Source: an uncultured bacterium (lineage in GTDB: Bacteria; Bacillota; Clostridia; Lachnospirales; Lachnospiraceae). Taken from it: a stretch of DNA of 47,170 bases. This document shows, one piece after another, positions 22,112 to 30,838 of this stretch. A program made the position numbers and the translations under genes. Every line of letters starts with the position of its first letter. Positions within the stretch are counted from its first letter, which is position 1. Location of the stretch: NCBI GenBank assembly GCA_945949875.1, contig CAMFGH010000008.1:1-47170 (forward strand), given 5' to 3'. Under the pieces are notes generated by a model. The model did not search any database. It worked only from the letters and a program-made list of their open reading frames with translations, and had not been told where the DNA came from.

Positions 22112-24391
22112 TTATTTGCCAAAATATTCTATTTCCTGCAACAAAATAGGAGGAACAGGTTCACGCTTCGCCTCCAGCTTTTTCTGCAGATTATCCAGTT
22201 TATGAACCTTTTGGGCTGTTCGAATCCGATATTTGTCTAACACATCCTGATAGATCGGATTGGTTACCAGATGGGTACGGGCCTTTTGGCTAAATGGACA
22301 AAACTGAAACAGGATAGACCTGGCAACACGGTTTAAATGAGGAGAGCCACTGCTTTCGTAAGTCATATAGGTAATATAGTCTGATACAAAAACAGATTTG
22401 AAGCTCTGCTTATTTCTCTGAAGACTTAATTTGACTTTTTCCTTATTTTCAGAAGACAGATCCGAATTCTTCTTATAAAACTGAAGATAGTCACAGTACA
22501 GGCTGGTAAGGGACGGGTCGGAGACATCATTCCAGCGTCCGCCCTGGGTACGTTTACAGATCTCCCAGCGATATTCTCCTGCCATATGCATCATGACTTT
22601 TGTCAAATCTTCCAGCTGGAAAACAGGGAGCATCATTCTAGCGGGAGTTCTACGACTCTTATCAGAGATTTCCTGCCACATAACACCACGGGTACCTACC
22701 ACCGGCATCAGAATAATATCCGGCAGAACTTCCACATGCAGGAAATCATGGATGTTTTCCCGTTCTGATAAAACTGTATTTACTTCCCGGTAAAAGAGAC
22801 TGTAGTCCAGCTGTCGAAGTGCATTTTCCACTTGGATGATCTGATCCGGATAAAGAAGGGCATCCTGTGGCGGTTTTAAAAACTGGTGCTCAGATAAAAC
22901 CGGACAGAAGGTGGCAAGATGACCATTGGCAATCTTGCTGGCACTCTGAAACATATTGTTCAGTTCGTACATGACCATCATGGCGCGGTCTTTTGACATG
23001 CGGGCAGCCACCTCATCGGGCAGTCCCCGTTCTGTTTTCAGGCTACGTACATGTTTTTCGAAATCTTCTTCAAATTCATTGATACTTGGATTTTTCTGAC
23101 CGGAATAAATCGCCTGAAGCCATTCATATATGGTATACACGCCCAGGTCCTGGCTGTGTCCAAAATGTTCTGCCAGTTCATAGAGGAAAACAGCACACTC
23201 CATTCCACATAATTCGGCATCTACATAGCCGAAATTGAAAAACATTTTCAGCACAGTAGGTATGGTTTTTTCGGAAAGACTGATCTGGAAAGCAGATATA
23301 TATATCCGATAAAATGCAGCAGTCAATGCTTTCCGGCATTTTATGGCTTCGTTACTGCCGGAGTTTTTGTCCGGAAGCTCTTTATACTCAGACAATAAAC
23401 GAAGAAATTCGTCGGTTTCCTCCGGAGAACAATCGGCATATTCCAAAATCTGATGCAGGGAATTGGAAAGCTTCTGGCCGATACGACTGTCTGTTTTTCC
23501 GGAAGACGATACTGCGGTAGCCTGCATTTTTTCTTTTTTTTCCATTCTTATCTGATATTCCTGCCATCTGCTCTGGATAAGATCACGGGAAATGCCCGGA
23601 AGATTTTCTGCACGCTTTACCATATTCGTGATCGTTTGGGAAAGGACTTCACTTTGGGCAGTTTGCGAGCCGACACGTAAAGACAATCCGGTAAAGAGAT
23701 CAAACAGATCCAGTCTGTTTTCGTTCAGAAGAAGCCGGGACATTTCTGTCAGATATTCATAAAGAAGCTGGTAATTCTGCAAAAGCTCATGGAAGTCTGC
23801 GGAAGCATGGTACAGATAGCCGGGAATAATATCCTGGGAACACAAAACGTCCTGCATCTCTTTTCTATTTAAAATGGTATGGATACCATTTTGGAAACTG
23901 TGTTGCCAGTCCGGAAGGAGATATTCACTTCCCAAGGGTTCCAGTTCCTCAATACTGGAAAGCTCTTTGATGACAACATGAAGTTCGTTACAGAGTTTTT
24001 TGTATTGGGCATTGGAAGAAAGCAGGAAATGATGGAGTTCCTGGCAGGTCGTCTGCAAAGAGTCATAATAATGAATCATTTCCGAAAGAGTATTATTCAT
24101 GGAAAGGGCAAGATGGGCCATGTGTTCCGGTTTGTCTGCAAGGAAGCCGGAATTTACAAGCTGCTGAGGATTGCCATAGGGCAAAAGTTCCGTATTTTCC
24201 AAAGCAGTGTAAGTGAGAAAGTGGCTGTCCTGATCAAAATCCACAAAGCCGATGATATCTCCCTTATGTAAGGTGAGAAAACCGTCGGTAAAAGAAGCCC
24301 GGACTGTTCCGGAAGTGATATACCAGAAAGAGTCCACCGGTTGCCCGGCGTGGAGAAATGTTTCTCCGGAAGGAATGAGTTTGGTTGCCAT
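22112..24391 (-). CDS. Cyclic-nucleotide-binding-fold protein with large helical C-terminal region
   Basis: A 759-residue cytoplasmic protein. Residues about 1-95 form a CRP/CNB-type beta roll (GETFLHAGQPVDSFWYITSG, LHKGDIIGFVDFDQ), but the phosphate-binding cassette lacks the usual Arg, so cAMP binding is doubtful. The remaining 660 residues are mostly helical, with no HTH, kinase or cyclase motif that I can see, and include an acidic, Tyr-rich middle and a conserved-looking block MPVVGTRGVMWQEISDKSRR near residue 570. It resembles a Lachnospiraceae family of unknown function. AAAGGGGAT precedes the ATG. It stands alone on the minus strand, divergent from the next operon. Confidence 0.78.
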   Translation of the reverse strand: MATKLIPSGETFLHAGQPVDSFWYITSGTVRASFTDGFLTLHKGDIIGFVDFDQDSHFLTYTALENTELLPYGNPQQLVNSGFLADKPEHMAHLALSMNNTLSEMIHYYDSLQTTCQELHHFLLSSNAQYKKLCNELHVVIKELSSIEELEPLGSEYLLPDWQHSFQNGIHTILNRKEMQDVLCSQDIIPGYLYHASADFHELLQNYQLLYEYLTEMSRLLLNENRLDLFDLFTGLSLRVGSQTAQSEVLSQTITNMVKRAENLPGISRDLIQSRWQEYQIRMEKKEKMQATAVSSSGKTDSRIGQKLSNSLHQILEYADCSPEETDEFLRLLSEYKELPDKNSGSNEAIKCRKALTAAFYRIYISAFQISLSEKTIPTVLKMFFNFGYVDAELCGMECAVFLYELAEHFGHSQDLGVYTIYEWLQAIYSGQKNPSINEFEEDFEKHVRSLKTERGLPDEVAARMSKDRAMMVMYELNNMFQSASKIANGHLATFCPVLSEHQFLKPPQDALLYPDQIIQVENALRQLDYSLFYREVNTVLSERENIHDFLHVEVLPDIILMPVVGTRGVMWQEISDKSRRTPARMMLPVFQLEDLTKVMMHMAGEYRWEICKRTQGGRWNDVSDPSLTSLYCDYLQFYKKNSDLSSENKEKVKLSLQRNKQSFKSVFVSDYITYMTYESSGSPHLNRVARSILFQFCPFSQKARTHLVTNPIYQDVLDKYRIRTAQKVHKLDNLQKKLEAKREPVPPILLQEIEYFGK

Positions 24392-24414
24392 AGATATCCC
24401 CTTTCTATGAAAAA

Positions 24415-24501
24415 GCTTTCATATACAATAAAATTCGAGAAAGCATTCATATACACAATAAAGTTCAAAAAGCCATTCATTTTCACAATAAAGTTCTTGC
24501 T
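24415..24501 (-). repeat. Three imperfect tandem repeats (28-30 bp) before the CNB gene
   Basis: Units 24415-24442, 24443-24471 and 24472-24501 share GC-TTCATATACACAATAAAGTTC. On the minus strand each contains an ATG, and the array ends about 24 bp before the real start. They lie in the leader or promoter region. Confidence 0.82.
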
Positions 24502-24626
24502 GATTTGAACAAAAATTCCTATTTTTCATTATACTAATTGGCACTTTTTTTGTGAAGTCCTTCTGTACTTTTTCCGGTTTTTTTGATATGATGAATTACA
24601 TATAACGATTATGGGGTGAAAATCGG

Positions 24627-25070
24627 GTGAACGGGGATCTTGATAACAGGCGAAAGATTATAGAACAGTACAAGCCGGACGTACAACTCCTGATACGCTA
24701 CATTCCCTGGCTTGAGCAGAAAAAGGATGAACAGGTTGTAAAAGAGTATGGCAGGGAAGAGGAGACAGTGCTTACGTTCCCGGTGTATGACAGTACTCTG
24801 CTGGCACTTGTTAAGACAGCACAGAAGACCTGTTTTATGAATCGAAATTACAGATATATTTATACCAGATATGGAATCCATTCGGTGGCCAAAGAGATAG
24901 AGCTGATTGAACATGCCACATTACGGGAAATGGATCTGCTGGGTGGCATTCTGTCCAGATATGTCATGAGTGGCATGACAAAGGGTAGTGTCTGGCCGGA
25001 AGCTGTGCAGAATGGAGTTTTTCTGGCATTGTTTAAAAAACTGCAGGAGTTAGTTGATATAACGTTATAG
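24627..25070 (+). CDS. Hypothetical 147-residue protein upstream of TetR
   Basis: A mainly helical, soluble protein (RRKIIEQYKPDVQLLIRYIP, then WLEQKKDEQVVKEYG, LIEHATLREMDLLGGILSRY). No signal peptide or membrane segment is present. A GTG start is used; GGGGTG lies 8-10 nt before it. It is 28 bp upstream of a TetR gene and in the same orientation, so the two are probably co-transcribed. I do not recognise a function. It may be controlled by the regulator. Confidence 0.65.
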   Translation: MNGDLDNRRKIIEQYKPDVQLLIRYIPWLEQKKDEQVVKEYGREEETVLTFPVYDSTLLALVKTAQKTCFMNRNYRYIYTRYGIHSVAKEIELIEHATLREMDLLGGILSRYVMSGMTKGSVWPEAVQNGVFLALFKKLQELVDITL

Positions 25071-25098
25071 AAGATATAAAGATAGAAAGAAGTTTGAC

Positions 25099-25683
25099 AT
25101 GGGAGAGAAATCGGTACAAAAGAAAAAGTATATATTGGAGACGGCGCACAAAGTCTTTGTAGAAAAAGGCTTTCGTAATGTTACGATGAAGGATGTGGTT
25201 GACGCATGCGAAATCAGCCGTGGCGGATTATATTTATATTTTTCCAGTACTGAAGAAATCTTTTTAGAACTGATCCGTATGGAATCCCAGGAAACGGATG
25301 ATGTATTTGCCGGAAGTATCAGCGCAGTTGCTTCTGCAGCGGAGATTCTGGCTGTATTTTTGAAAGAGCAGAAGCGTGAAATTTTACGTGCAAAAAAGAC
25401 ATTATCTGTGGCGACCTATGAGTATTTCTTTGCAAATAATGTAAGCAGGAAGGATAACTTTCTGAAAAAACAGTTTGATGAGGCTGTTATTTTATTGGAG
25501 AAACTGATTAATACCGGTATTGAGAATGGCGAATTTTACGAAGTAGATGCCCGCATTGCCGCTAAAAATATTATGTATGTATTGGAAGGACTCAAGATTG
25601 CATCATTGACCATGGGTGTTTCCGGTGAAACAATTGATAAGGAACTGCTGATTCTGGTGCAGGGCCTTGTGATAGAGGAATGA
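25099..25683 (+). CDS. TetR-family transcriptional regulator
   Basis: A 194-residue regulator with the N-terminal TetR HTH: KKKYILETAHKVFVEKGFRN followed by VTMKDVVDACEISRGGLYLY and FSSTEEIFLELI. The C-terminal part (about 65-194) is the helical ligand-binding and dimer domain. Members usually repress nearby genes until a small ligand binds. The likely targets are its own operon with the 147-residue gene and perhaps the divergent CNB gene. The ligand is unknown. Confidence 0.92.
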   Translation: MGEKSVQKKKYILETAHKVFVEKGFRNVTMKDVVDACEISRGGLYLYFSSTEEIFLELIRMESQETDDVFAGSISAVASAAEILAVFLKEQKREILRAKKTLSVATYEYFFANNVSRKDNFLKKQFDEAVILLEKLINTGIENGEFYEVDARIAAKNIMYVLEGLKIASLTMGVSGETIDKELLILVQGLVIEE

Positions 25684-25687
25684 TTTT

Positions 25688-25720
25688 AGATGCTTCAGAG
25701 TCCCGGATTCTGAGGCATCT
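25688..25720 (+). terminator. Hairpin after TetR gene
   Basis: A 12-bp stem (25688-25699 with 25709-25720, one G-T pair) lies 5 bp after the stop. No T-run follows, so it may act only as an mRNA 3' stabiliser or a weak terminator. Confidence 0.5.
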
Positions 25721-25747
25721 TCGCAAATAATGAGTAGATGGAGGAAA

Positions 25748-25765
25748 ATGTTTCAGTATGGGTAA
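25748..25765 (+). other. Five-codon minicistron overlapping the purL start
   Basis: GGAGG (25740-25744) is only 3 nt from ATG TTT CAG TAT GGG TAA at 25748-25765, while the purL ATG at 25758 is 13 nt away, beyond normal spacing. Ribosomes might first translate the tiny frame and restart at purL, or the long spacing may simply lower expression. Confidence 0.35.
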
Positions 25766-28700
25766 CGTACGACGTATCTATGTGGAAAAGAAAGCACCTT
25801 TTGCAGTAAAGGCAAAGGAACTGCGGGAGGAAATCGGAAGCTATCTTCAGATCGCTTCGGTAACAGGTGTAAGAGAATTCATTCGCTATGATGTGGAGAA
25901 TATCAGTGATGCAGTATTTGAAAAAGCATGTCTGACTGTTTTTTCAGAGCCGCCGGTTGATATTTTATATCGTGAAACCATCGATATCCCGGAAAATGCG
26001 CATGTATTCAGCGTGGAATATCTGCCGGGACAGTTCGATCAGAGAGCGGATTCCGCAGTGCAGTGTGTGAAATTTTTGAAGGAAGATGAGGAACCTGTGA
26101 TCCGGACAGCAGTTACTTATATGATTTTAGGTGACGTGTCAGATGAGGAAATGGGTCGGATCAAGGCATACTGTATCAACCCTGTGGATTCCAGAGAAAC
26201 GGATATGGTAAAACCGGAAACTCTGGTAACCGTATATGAAGATCCTGCTGATATTAAGATATTTGACGGATTCTGTGATATGCCGGAAGCGGATTTGAAG
26301 CAGCTTTACGATTCTTTAAGTCTGGCTATGACATTCAAAGATTTCCTTCATATTCAGAATTATTTTAAATCCGAAGAGCACAGAGATCCATCCATGACGG
26401 AAATCCGTGTACTGGATACCTATTGGTCGGATCACTGCAGACATACCACCTTCTCTACCGAACTTACCGATGTGGAATTCGGAGAAGGCTATTACAGAGT
26501 ACCATTGGAAACTACATATCAGAGTTATCTGGATACCAGAGAAGAGATATATGCCGGCAGATCCGATAAGTTTGTGTGCCTGATGGATCTGGCTCTGATG
26601 GCAATGAAAAAACTGCGTGCAGATGGCAAGCTGGAAGACATGGAAGTATCTGATGAGATCAATGCATGTTCTGTAGTAGTACCGGTGGAAATGGATTATG
26701 GCAATGGACCGGTGACGGAAGAATGGCTGGTATTTTTCAAAAATGAAACCCACAACCATCCAACGGAAATCGAACCTTTCGGTGGCGCCGCTACCTGTCT
26801 CGGTGGTGCTATCCGTGATCCCCTTTCAGGACGTGGCTATGTATATCAGGCCATGCGTGTAACAGGTGCCGCAGATCCTACCGTGCCGGTATCGGAAACA
26901 TTAAAGGGTAAATTATCCCAGGCAAGACTGGTCAGAGGTGCAGCTCAGGGCTATTCCTCCTATGGTAACCAGATCGGTCTGGCAACCGGTTATGTAAAAG
27001 AAATCTATCATCCGAATTATGTGGCAAAAAGAATGGAAATCGGTGCAGTCATGGGTGCTGCTCCGAGACGTAATGTGATCCGTGAGAATTCGGATCCGGA
27101 TGATATCATCATCCTGCTGGGCGGACGTACCGGTCGTGATGGCTGTGGCGGTGCTACCGGTTCTTCCAAGGCACATACTACACAGTCTATTGACGTTTGT
27201 GGTGCAGAAGTACAGAAGGGTAATGCGCCTACAGAGCGTAAGATCCAGAGACTTTTCCGAAGAGAAGAAGTTTCTAAACTGATTAAAAAATGTAATGACT
27301 TTGGTGCCGGCGGTGTATCCGTGGCAATCGGTGAGCTGGCAGATGGTCTGGTAGTGGATCTGGATAAAGTGCCGAAAAAATATGCCGGTCTGGACGGTAC
27401 GGAACTGGCTATTTCCGAATCTCAGGAACGTATGGCAGTAGTAGTGGCACCGAAAGACGTGGATGAATTCCTGAAATATGCAGAACAGGAAAACCTGGAA
27501 GCAGTACAGGTGGCAGTGGTAACCAAAGAGCCAAGACTGGTACTGAAATGGCGTGGAAAAGAAATCGTAAATATCGCCAGAGCATTCCTGGATACCAACG
27601 GTGCTCATCAGGAGACCACTGTAAAAGTAGAAATCCCATCCGAAGAAGAGAATCAGCTTAAGAAGATTGCCCTTCCGGAAGTGGAAGAAGCATTAAAAGA
27701 AAGTGATGTCAGAAAAGCATGGATTTCATCCCTGCATGATTTAAATGTATGTTCCCAGAAAGGTCTGGTAGAGCGGTTTGATGCATCCATCGGTGCAGGC
27801 TCAGTATTTATGCCTTATGGTGGCGTACATCAGCTTACAGAGACCCAGACTATGGTGGCAAAACTGCCTGTTCTGAAGGGTAAGACAGATACCGTAACCA
27901 TGATGAGTTATGGTTTTGATCCATATATCTCATCCTGGAGCCCATATCATGGAGCTGTCTATGCAGTGACAGAATCCATGGCTAAGATTGTGGCAACCGG
28001 TGGTGATTACAAGAAGATCCGTTTCACATTCCAGGAATATTTCCGTAGAATGAGTGAAGAACCGAGCAGATGGAGTCAGCCTTTTGCAGCGCTCCTTGGT
28101 GCATATGATGCCCAGATTGGCTTTGGTCTTCCATCCATCGGTGGAAAGGATTCCATGTCCGGAACCTTTAACGATATCGATGTTCCGCCGACCCTGGTTT
28201 CCTTTGCAGTGGATGTGGCGAAAGAAAAAGATATCATCACACCGGAATTGAAAAAGGCAGGAAATAAACTGGCATATTTCGAAATCGATGTGGATGAATA
28301 CGATATTCCGAATTATGAAAAAGTAATGGAGCTTTATGATGGTATTTCTGCCCTGATTCATGCAGGTATTATTAAGTCTGCTTATGCTGTGGATACGAAA
28401 GGTATTGCAGTGGCAGCATCCAAGATGGCATTCGGTAACAAGCTGGGTGTGAAATTTGATGCTGAAAAACTGGAAGCAGAGGATCTGTTCCGCTGTGGCC
28501 TTGGCAACATTCTTGCTGAAATCGATGCAGATAAGCTTGCTGAACTGGAAAACAAAGCAGAAGAACTGGATATCAGTTACAGTATTGTAGGTGAGGTAAC
28601 TGCAAAAGCAGCCTTTGCCTATGACGATGCTTTGATTTCTATGGAAGAAGCACTGGATAGCTGGAAATCCAAACTGGATAAAGTATTCCCATACAAAGGG

Positions 28701-29573
28701 GAAAAGGGAACAGAAGCAGTAGAATCCCCACTTTACAAGGCGGATTCCATTTACGTATGTAAAAACAAAGTGGCCAGACCTACCGTATTTATTCCGGTAT
28801 TCCCTGGCACCAACTGTGAATATGATTCTGCAAAAGCCTTTGAACGTGCCGGAGCAGATGTAATCACAAAAGTATTTAAAAATATGACACCGGAAGATAT
28901 CAGAGACTCTGTAGAAGTGTTTGAAAAAGCCATCAATCAGTCTCAGATCATCATGTTCCCGGGTGGATTCTCAGCTGGTGATGAACCGGATGGAAGTGCT
29001 AAATTCTTTGCAACTGCATTCCAGAATGAGAAGATGAAAGAAGCAGTCATGAAGCTGTTAAGCGAAAGAGATGGTCTTGCTCTCGGAATCTGTAATGGTT
29101 TCCAGGCGCTGATCAAGCTTGGCCTTGTTCCGTATGGTGAAATTGTCGGTCAGAAAGAAGATTCACCGACTCTTACATTCAATACAGTAAACAGACATAT
29201 TTCTAAGATGGTATATACCAAAGTAGTTTCCAATAAGTCTCCATGGCTGGCACAGGCTGAACTTGGAAAGACTTATGTAAACCCGGCATCCCATGGAGAA
29301 GGCCGATTTGTTGCACCGAAAGAGTGGCTGGATAAGCTGTTTGCAAATGGCCAGGTAGCAACCCAGTATGCAGATCAGGAAGGCAATGTATCCATGGATG
29401 AAGAGTACAATATCAATGGCTCCTACTGTTCCATCGAAGGTATCACATCACCGGATGGAAGATGCTTCGGTAAGATGGCACATTCCGAACGTCGCGGTGA
29501 AAGTGTAGCAGTGAATATCTATGGAGAACAGGATATGAAGATCTTCGAATCCGGTGTGGCCTATTTTAAATAA
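25758..29573 (+). CDS. purL: Phosphoribosylformylglycinamidine synthase, single-chain
   Basis: The 1271-residue enzyme carries out the ATP- and glutamine-dependent amidation of FGAR to FGAM, the fourth step of purine synthesis. The order is the N-terminal linker, the two AIRS-like halves (NETHNHPTEIEPFGGAATC, GDGG-type loops such as GRTGRDGCGG and GKDSMSGTF) and a C-terminal class I glutaminase domain (from about residue 1010) with FPGTNCEYDSA, nucleophile Cys1112 in GICNGFQAL and the His/Glu pair in PASHGEGRF. All catalytic parts are present. It is the large fused form, so no PurQ or PurS is needed. It stands apart from other pur genes. Confidence 0.98.
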   Translation: MGNVRRIYVEKKAPFAVKAKELREEIGSYLQIASVTGVREFIRYDVENISDAVFEKACLTVFSEPPVDILYRETIDIPENAHVFSVEYLPGQFDQRADSAVQCVKFLKEDEEPVIRTAVTYMILGDVSDEEMGRIKAYCINPVDSRETDMVKPETLVTVYEDPADIKIFDGFCDMPEADLKQLYDSLSLAMTFKDFLHIQNYFKSEEHRDPSMTEIRVLDTYWSDHCRHTTFSTELTDVEFGEGYYRVPLETTYQSYLDTREEIYAGRSDKFVCLMDLALMAMKKLRADGKLEDMEVSDEINACSVVVPVEMDYGNGPVTEEWLVFFKNETHNHPTEIEPFGGAATCLGGAIRDPLSGRGYVYQAMRVTGAADPTVPVSETLKGKLSQARLVRGAAQGYSSYGNQIGLATGYVKEIYHPNYVAKRMEIGAVMGAAPRRNVIRENSDPDDIIILLGGRTGRDGCGGATGSSKAHTTQSIDVCGAEVQKGNAPTERKIQRLFRREEVSKLIKKCNDFGAGGVSVAIGELADGLVVDLDKVPKKYAGLDGTELAISESQERMAVVVAPKDVDEFLKYAEQENLEAVQVAVVTKEPRLVLKWRGKEIVNIARAFLDTNGAHQETTVKVEIPSEEENQLKKIALPEVEEALKESDVRKAWISSLHDLNVCSQKGLVERFDASIGAGSVFMPYGGVHQLTETQTMVAKLPVLKGKTDTVTMMSYGFDPYISSWSPYHGAVYAVTESMAKIVATGGDYKKIRFTFQEYFRRMSEEPSRWSQPFAALLGAYDAQIGFGLPSIGGKDSMSGTFNDIDVPPTLVSFAVDVAKEKDIITPELKKAGNKLAYFEIDVDEYDIPNYEKVMELYDGISALIHAGIIKSAYAVDTKGIAVAASKMAFGNKLGVKFDAEKLEAEDLFRCGLGNILAEIDADKLAELENKAEELDISYSIVGEVTAKAAFAYDDALISMEEALDSWKSKLDKVFPYKGEKGTEAVESPLYKADSIYVCKNKVARPTVFIPVFPGTNCEYDSAKAFERAGADVITKVFKNMTPEDIRDSVEVFEKAINQSQIIMFPGGFSAGDEPDGSAKFFATAFQNEKMKEAVMKLLSERDGLALGICNGFQALIKLGLVPYGEIVGQKEDSPTLTFNTVNRHISKMVYTKVVSNKSPWLAQAELGKTYVNPASHGEGRFVAPKEWLDKLFANGQVATQYADQEGNVSMDEEYNINGSYCSIEGITSPDGRCFGKMAHSERRGESVAVNIYGEQDMKIFESGVAYFK

Positions 29574-29591
29574 AAACAGGTAATGATGAGC

Positions 29592-29625
29592 GCCCAAAGG
29601 AGAGCGTAGATACTCTTCTTTGGGC
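29592..29625 (+). terminator. Hairpin between purL and carA
   Basis: A 13-bp stem (29592-29604 with 29613-29625; outer part GCCCAAAG/CTTTGGGC) follows the purL stop by 18 bp. No T-run follows. A second inverted pair, TGTGCATA (29631-29638) and TATGCACA (29669-29676), lies between it and carA and could be an operator or leader stem. Confidence 0.5.
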
Positions 29626-29737
29626 ATGCTTGTGCATATATACTTATGTAAACTTCACTATGGATATCTATGCACATAGGCGAAAAGGGACATAATATAT
29701 ACCAGGAGAAAAATTGACAGATGGAGGAACCCAGTGA

Positions 29738-30838
29738 ATGAAAGCATTTTTGATTTTGGAAGATGGCACGGTTTTTCAGGGAACACATATCGGTGTGGAA
29801 AAAGAAGTGATCAGTGAAATCGTTTTTAATACTTCTATGGCAGGATATCTGGAAGTACTGACAGATCCGTCCTATGCAGGACAGGCAGTCTGTATGACTT
29901 ATCCTTTGATTGGAAATTATGGGGTATGTCTGGCAGATATGGAATCCAGACAGGCATGGCCGGATGGATTTATCGTAAGAGAACTTTCCAGGATTCCAAG
30001 TAATTTCCGAAGCGAAATGTCGATTCAGGAATTTCTGGAGCAGCAGAATATTCCGGGAATCGCTGGGATTGATACCAGAATGCTGACAAAGATCCTTCGT
30101 GAAAAAGGGACCATGAATGGTATGATCACTACCAATGAAAGCTATGATCTGGATGAAATCATACCGAAACTGAAAGCCTATACAACCGGTAAGGTAGTGG
30201 AGAAGGTGACCTGCCCTGAAGCATATGAAGTGAAAGGAAAAAAAGAGCCAAATGGCGCTGGGAAAAAGGTAGCACTTTTAGATCTGGGTGCCAAAAACAA
30301 CATTGCCAGAAGCCTGGCTATGCGTGGATGCGATGTGACTGTATATCCGGCACAGACGAAAGCAGAAGAAATCTTAAAAGCAAGTCCGGATGGCATCATG
30401 CTCTCCAATGGCCCGGGAGATCCAAAGGAATGTACTGAAGTGATTCGGGAAATCAAAAAGCTGTATGACTCCGATGTGCCGATTTTTGCGATCTGTCTGG
30501 GACATCAGCTGATGGCGCTGGCCACAGGAGCAGATACCTATAAATTGAAATATGGTCACCGAGGCGGGAATCATCCGGTAAAAGATCTGGAAACCGGGAA
30601 GGTTTATATTTCTTCCCAGAACCATGGGTATGTAGTGGACATGGACAAGCTGGACCCCAAGGTGGCAACCCCGGCCTTTATTAATGTCAATGACGGCACC
30701 AACGAAGGCCTTGCCTATACAGGAAAAAATATTTTTACGGTACAGTTCCATCCGGAAGCGTGCCCGGGTCCTCAGGATTCCAGCTATCTGTTTGATAGAT
30801 TCTTAACTATGATGGACGAAAAAGGAGGAAACAACTAA
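29738..30838 (+). CDS. carA: Carbamoyl phosphate synthase small subunit
   Basis: A 366-residue glutaminase subunit that releases ammonia from glutamine and passes it to CarB. The N-terminal CPSase small-chain domain (DGTVFQGTHIGVEKEVISEI) is followed by a class I amidotransferase domain with LSNGPGDPKE, nucleophile Cys253 in AICLGHQLMAL and the catalytic His/Glu in FTVQFHPEACPGP. It is full length. It overlaps carB by one base, so the subunits are coupled. GGAGG lies 10 nt before the ATG. Confidence 0.98.
   Translation: MKAFLILEDGTVFQGTHIGVEKEVISEIVFNTSMAGYLEVLTDPSYAGQAVCMTYPLIGNYGVCLADMESRQAWPDGFIVRELSRIPSNFRSEMSIQEFLEQQNIPGIAGIDTRMLTKILREKGTMNGMITTNESYDLDEIIPKLKAYTTGKVVEKVTCPEAYEVKGKKEPNGAGKKVALLDLGAKNNIARSLAMRGCDVTVYPAQTKAEEILKASPDGIMLSNGPGDPKECTEVIREIKKLYDSDVPIFAICLGHQLMALATGADTYKLKYGHRGGNHPVKDLETGKVYISSQNHGYVVDMDKLDPKVATPAFINVNDGTNEGLAYTGKNIFTVQFHPEACPGPQDSSYLFDRFLTMMDEKGGNN

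Noticed and set aside
24415-24501. 28-30 bp repeats considered as a mini-CRISPR
   Set aside because: No unique spacers, imperfect units and no cas genes.
25684-25757. Purine riboswitch upstream of purL
   Set aside because: The 74-bp gap holds only one hairpin and lacks the conserved purine-aptamer sequences.
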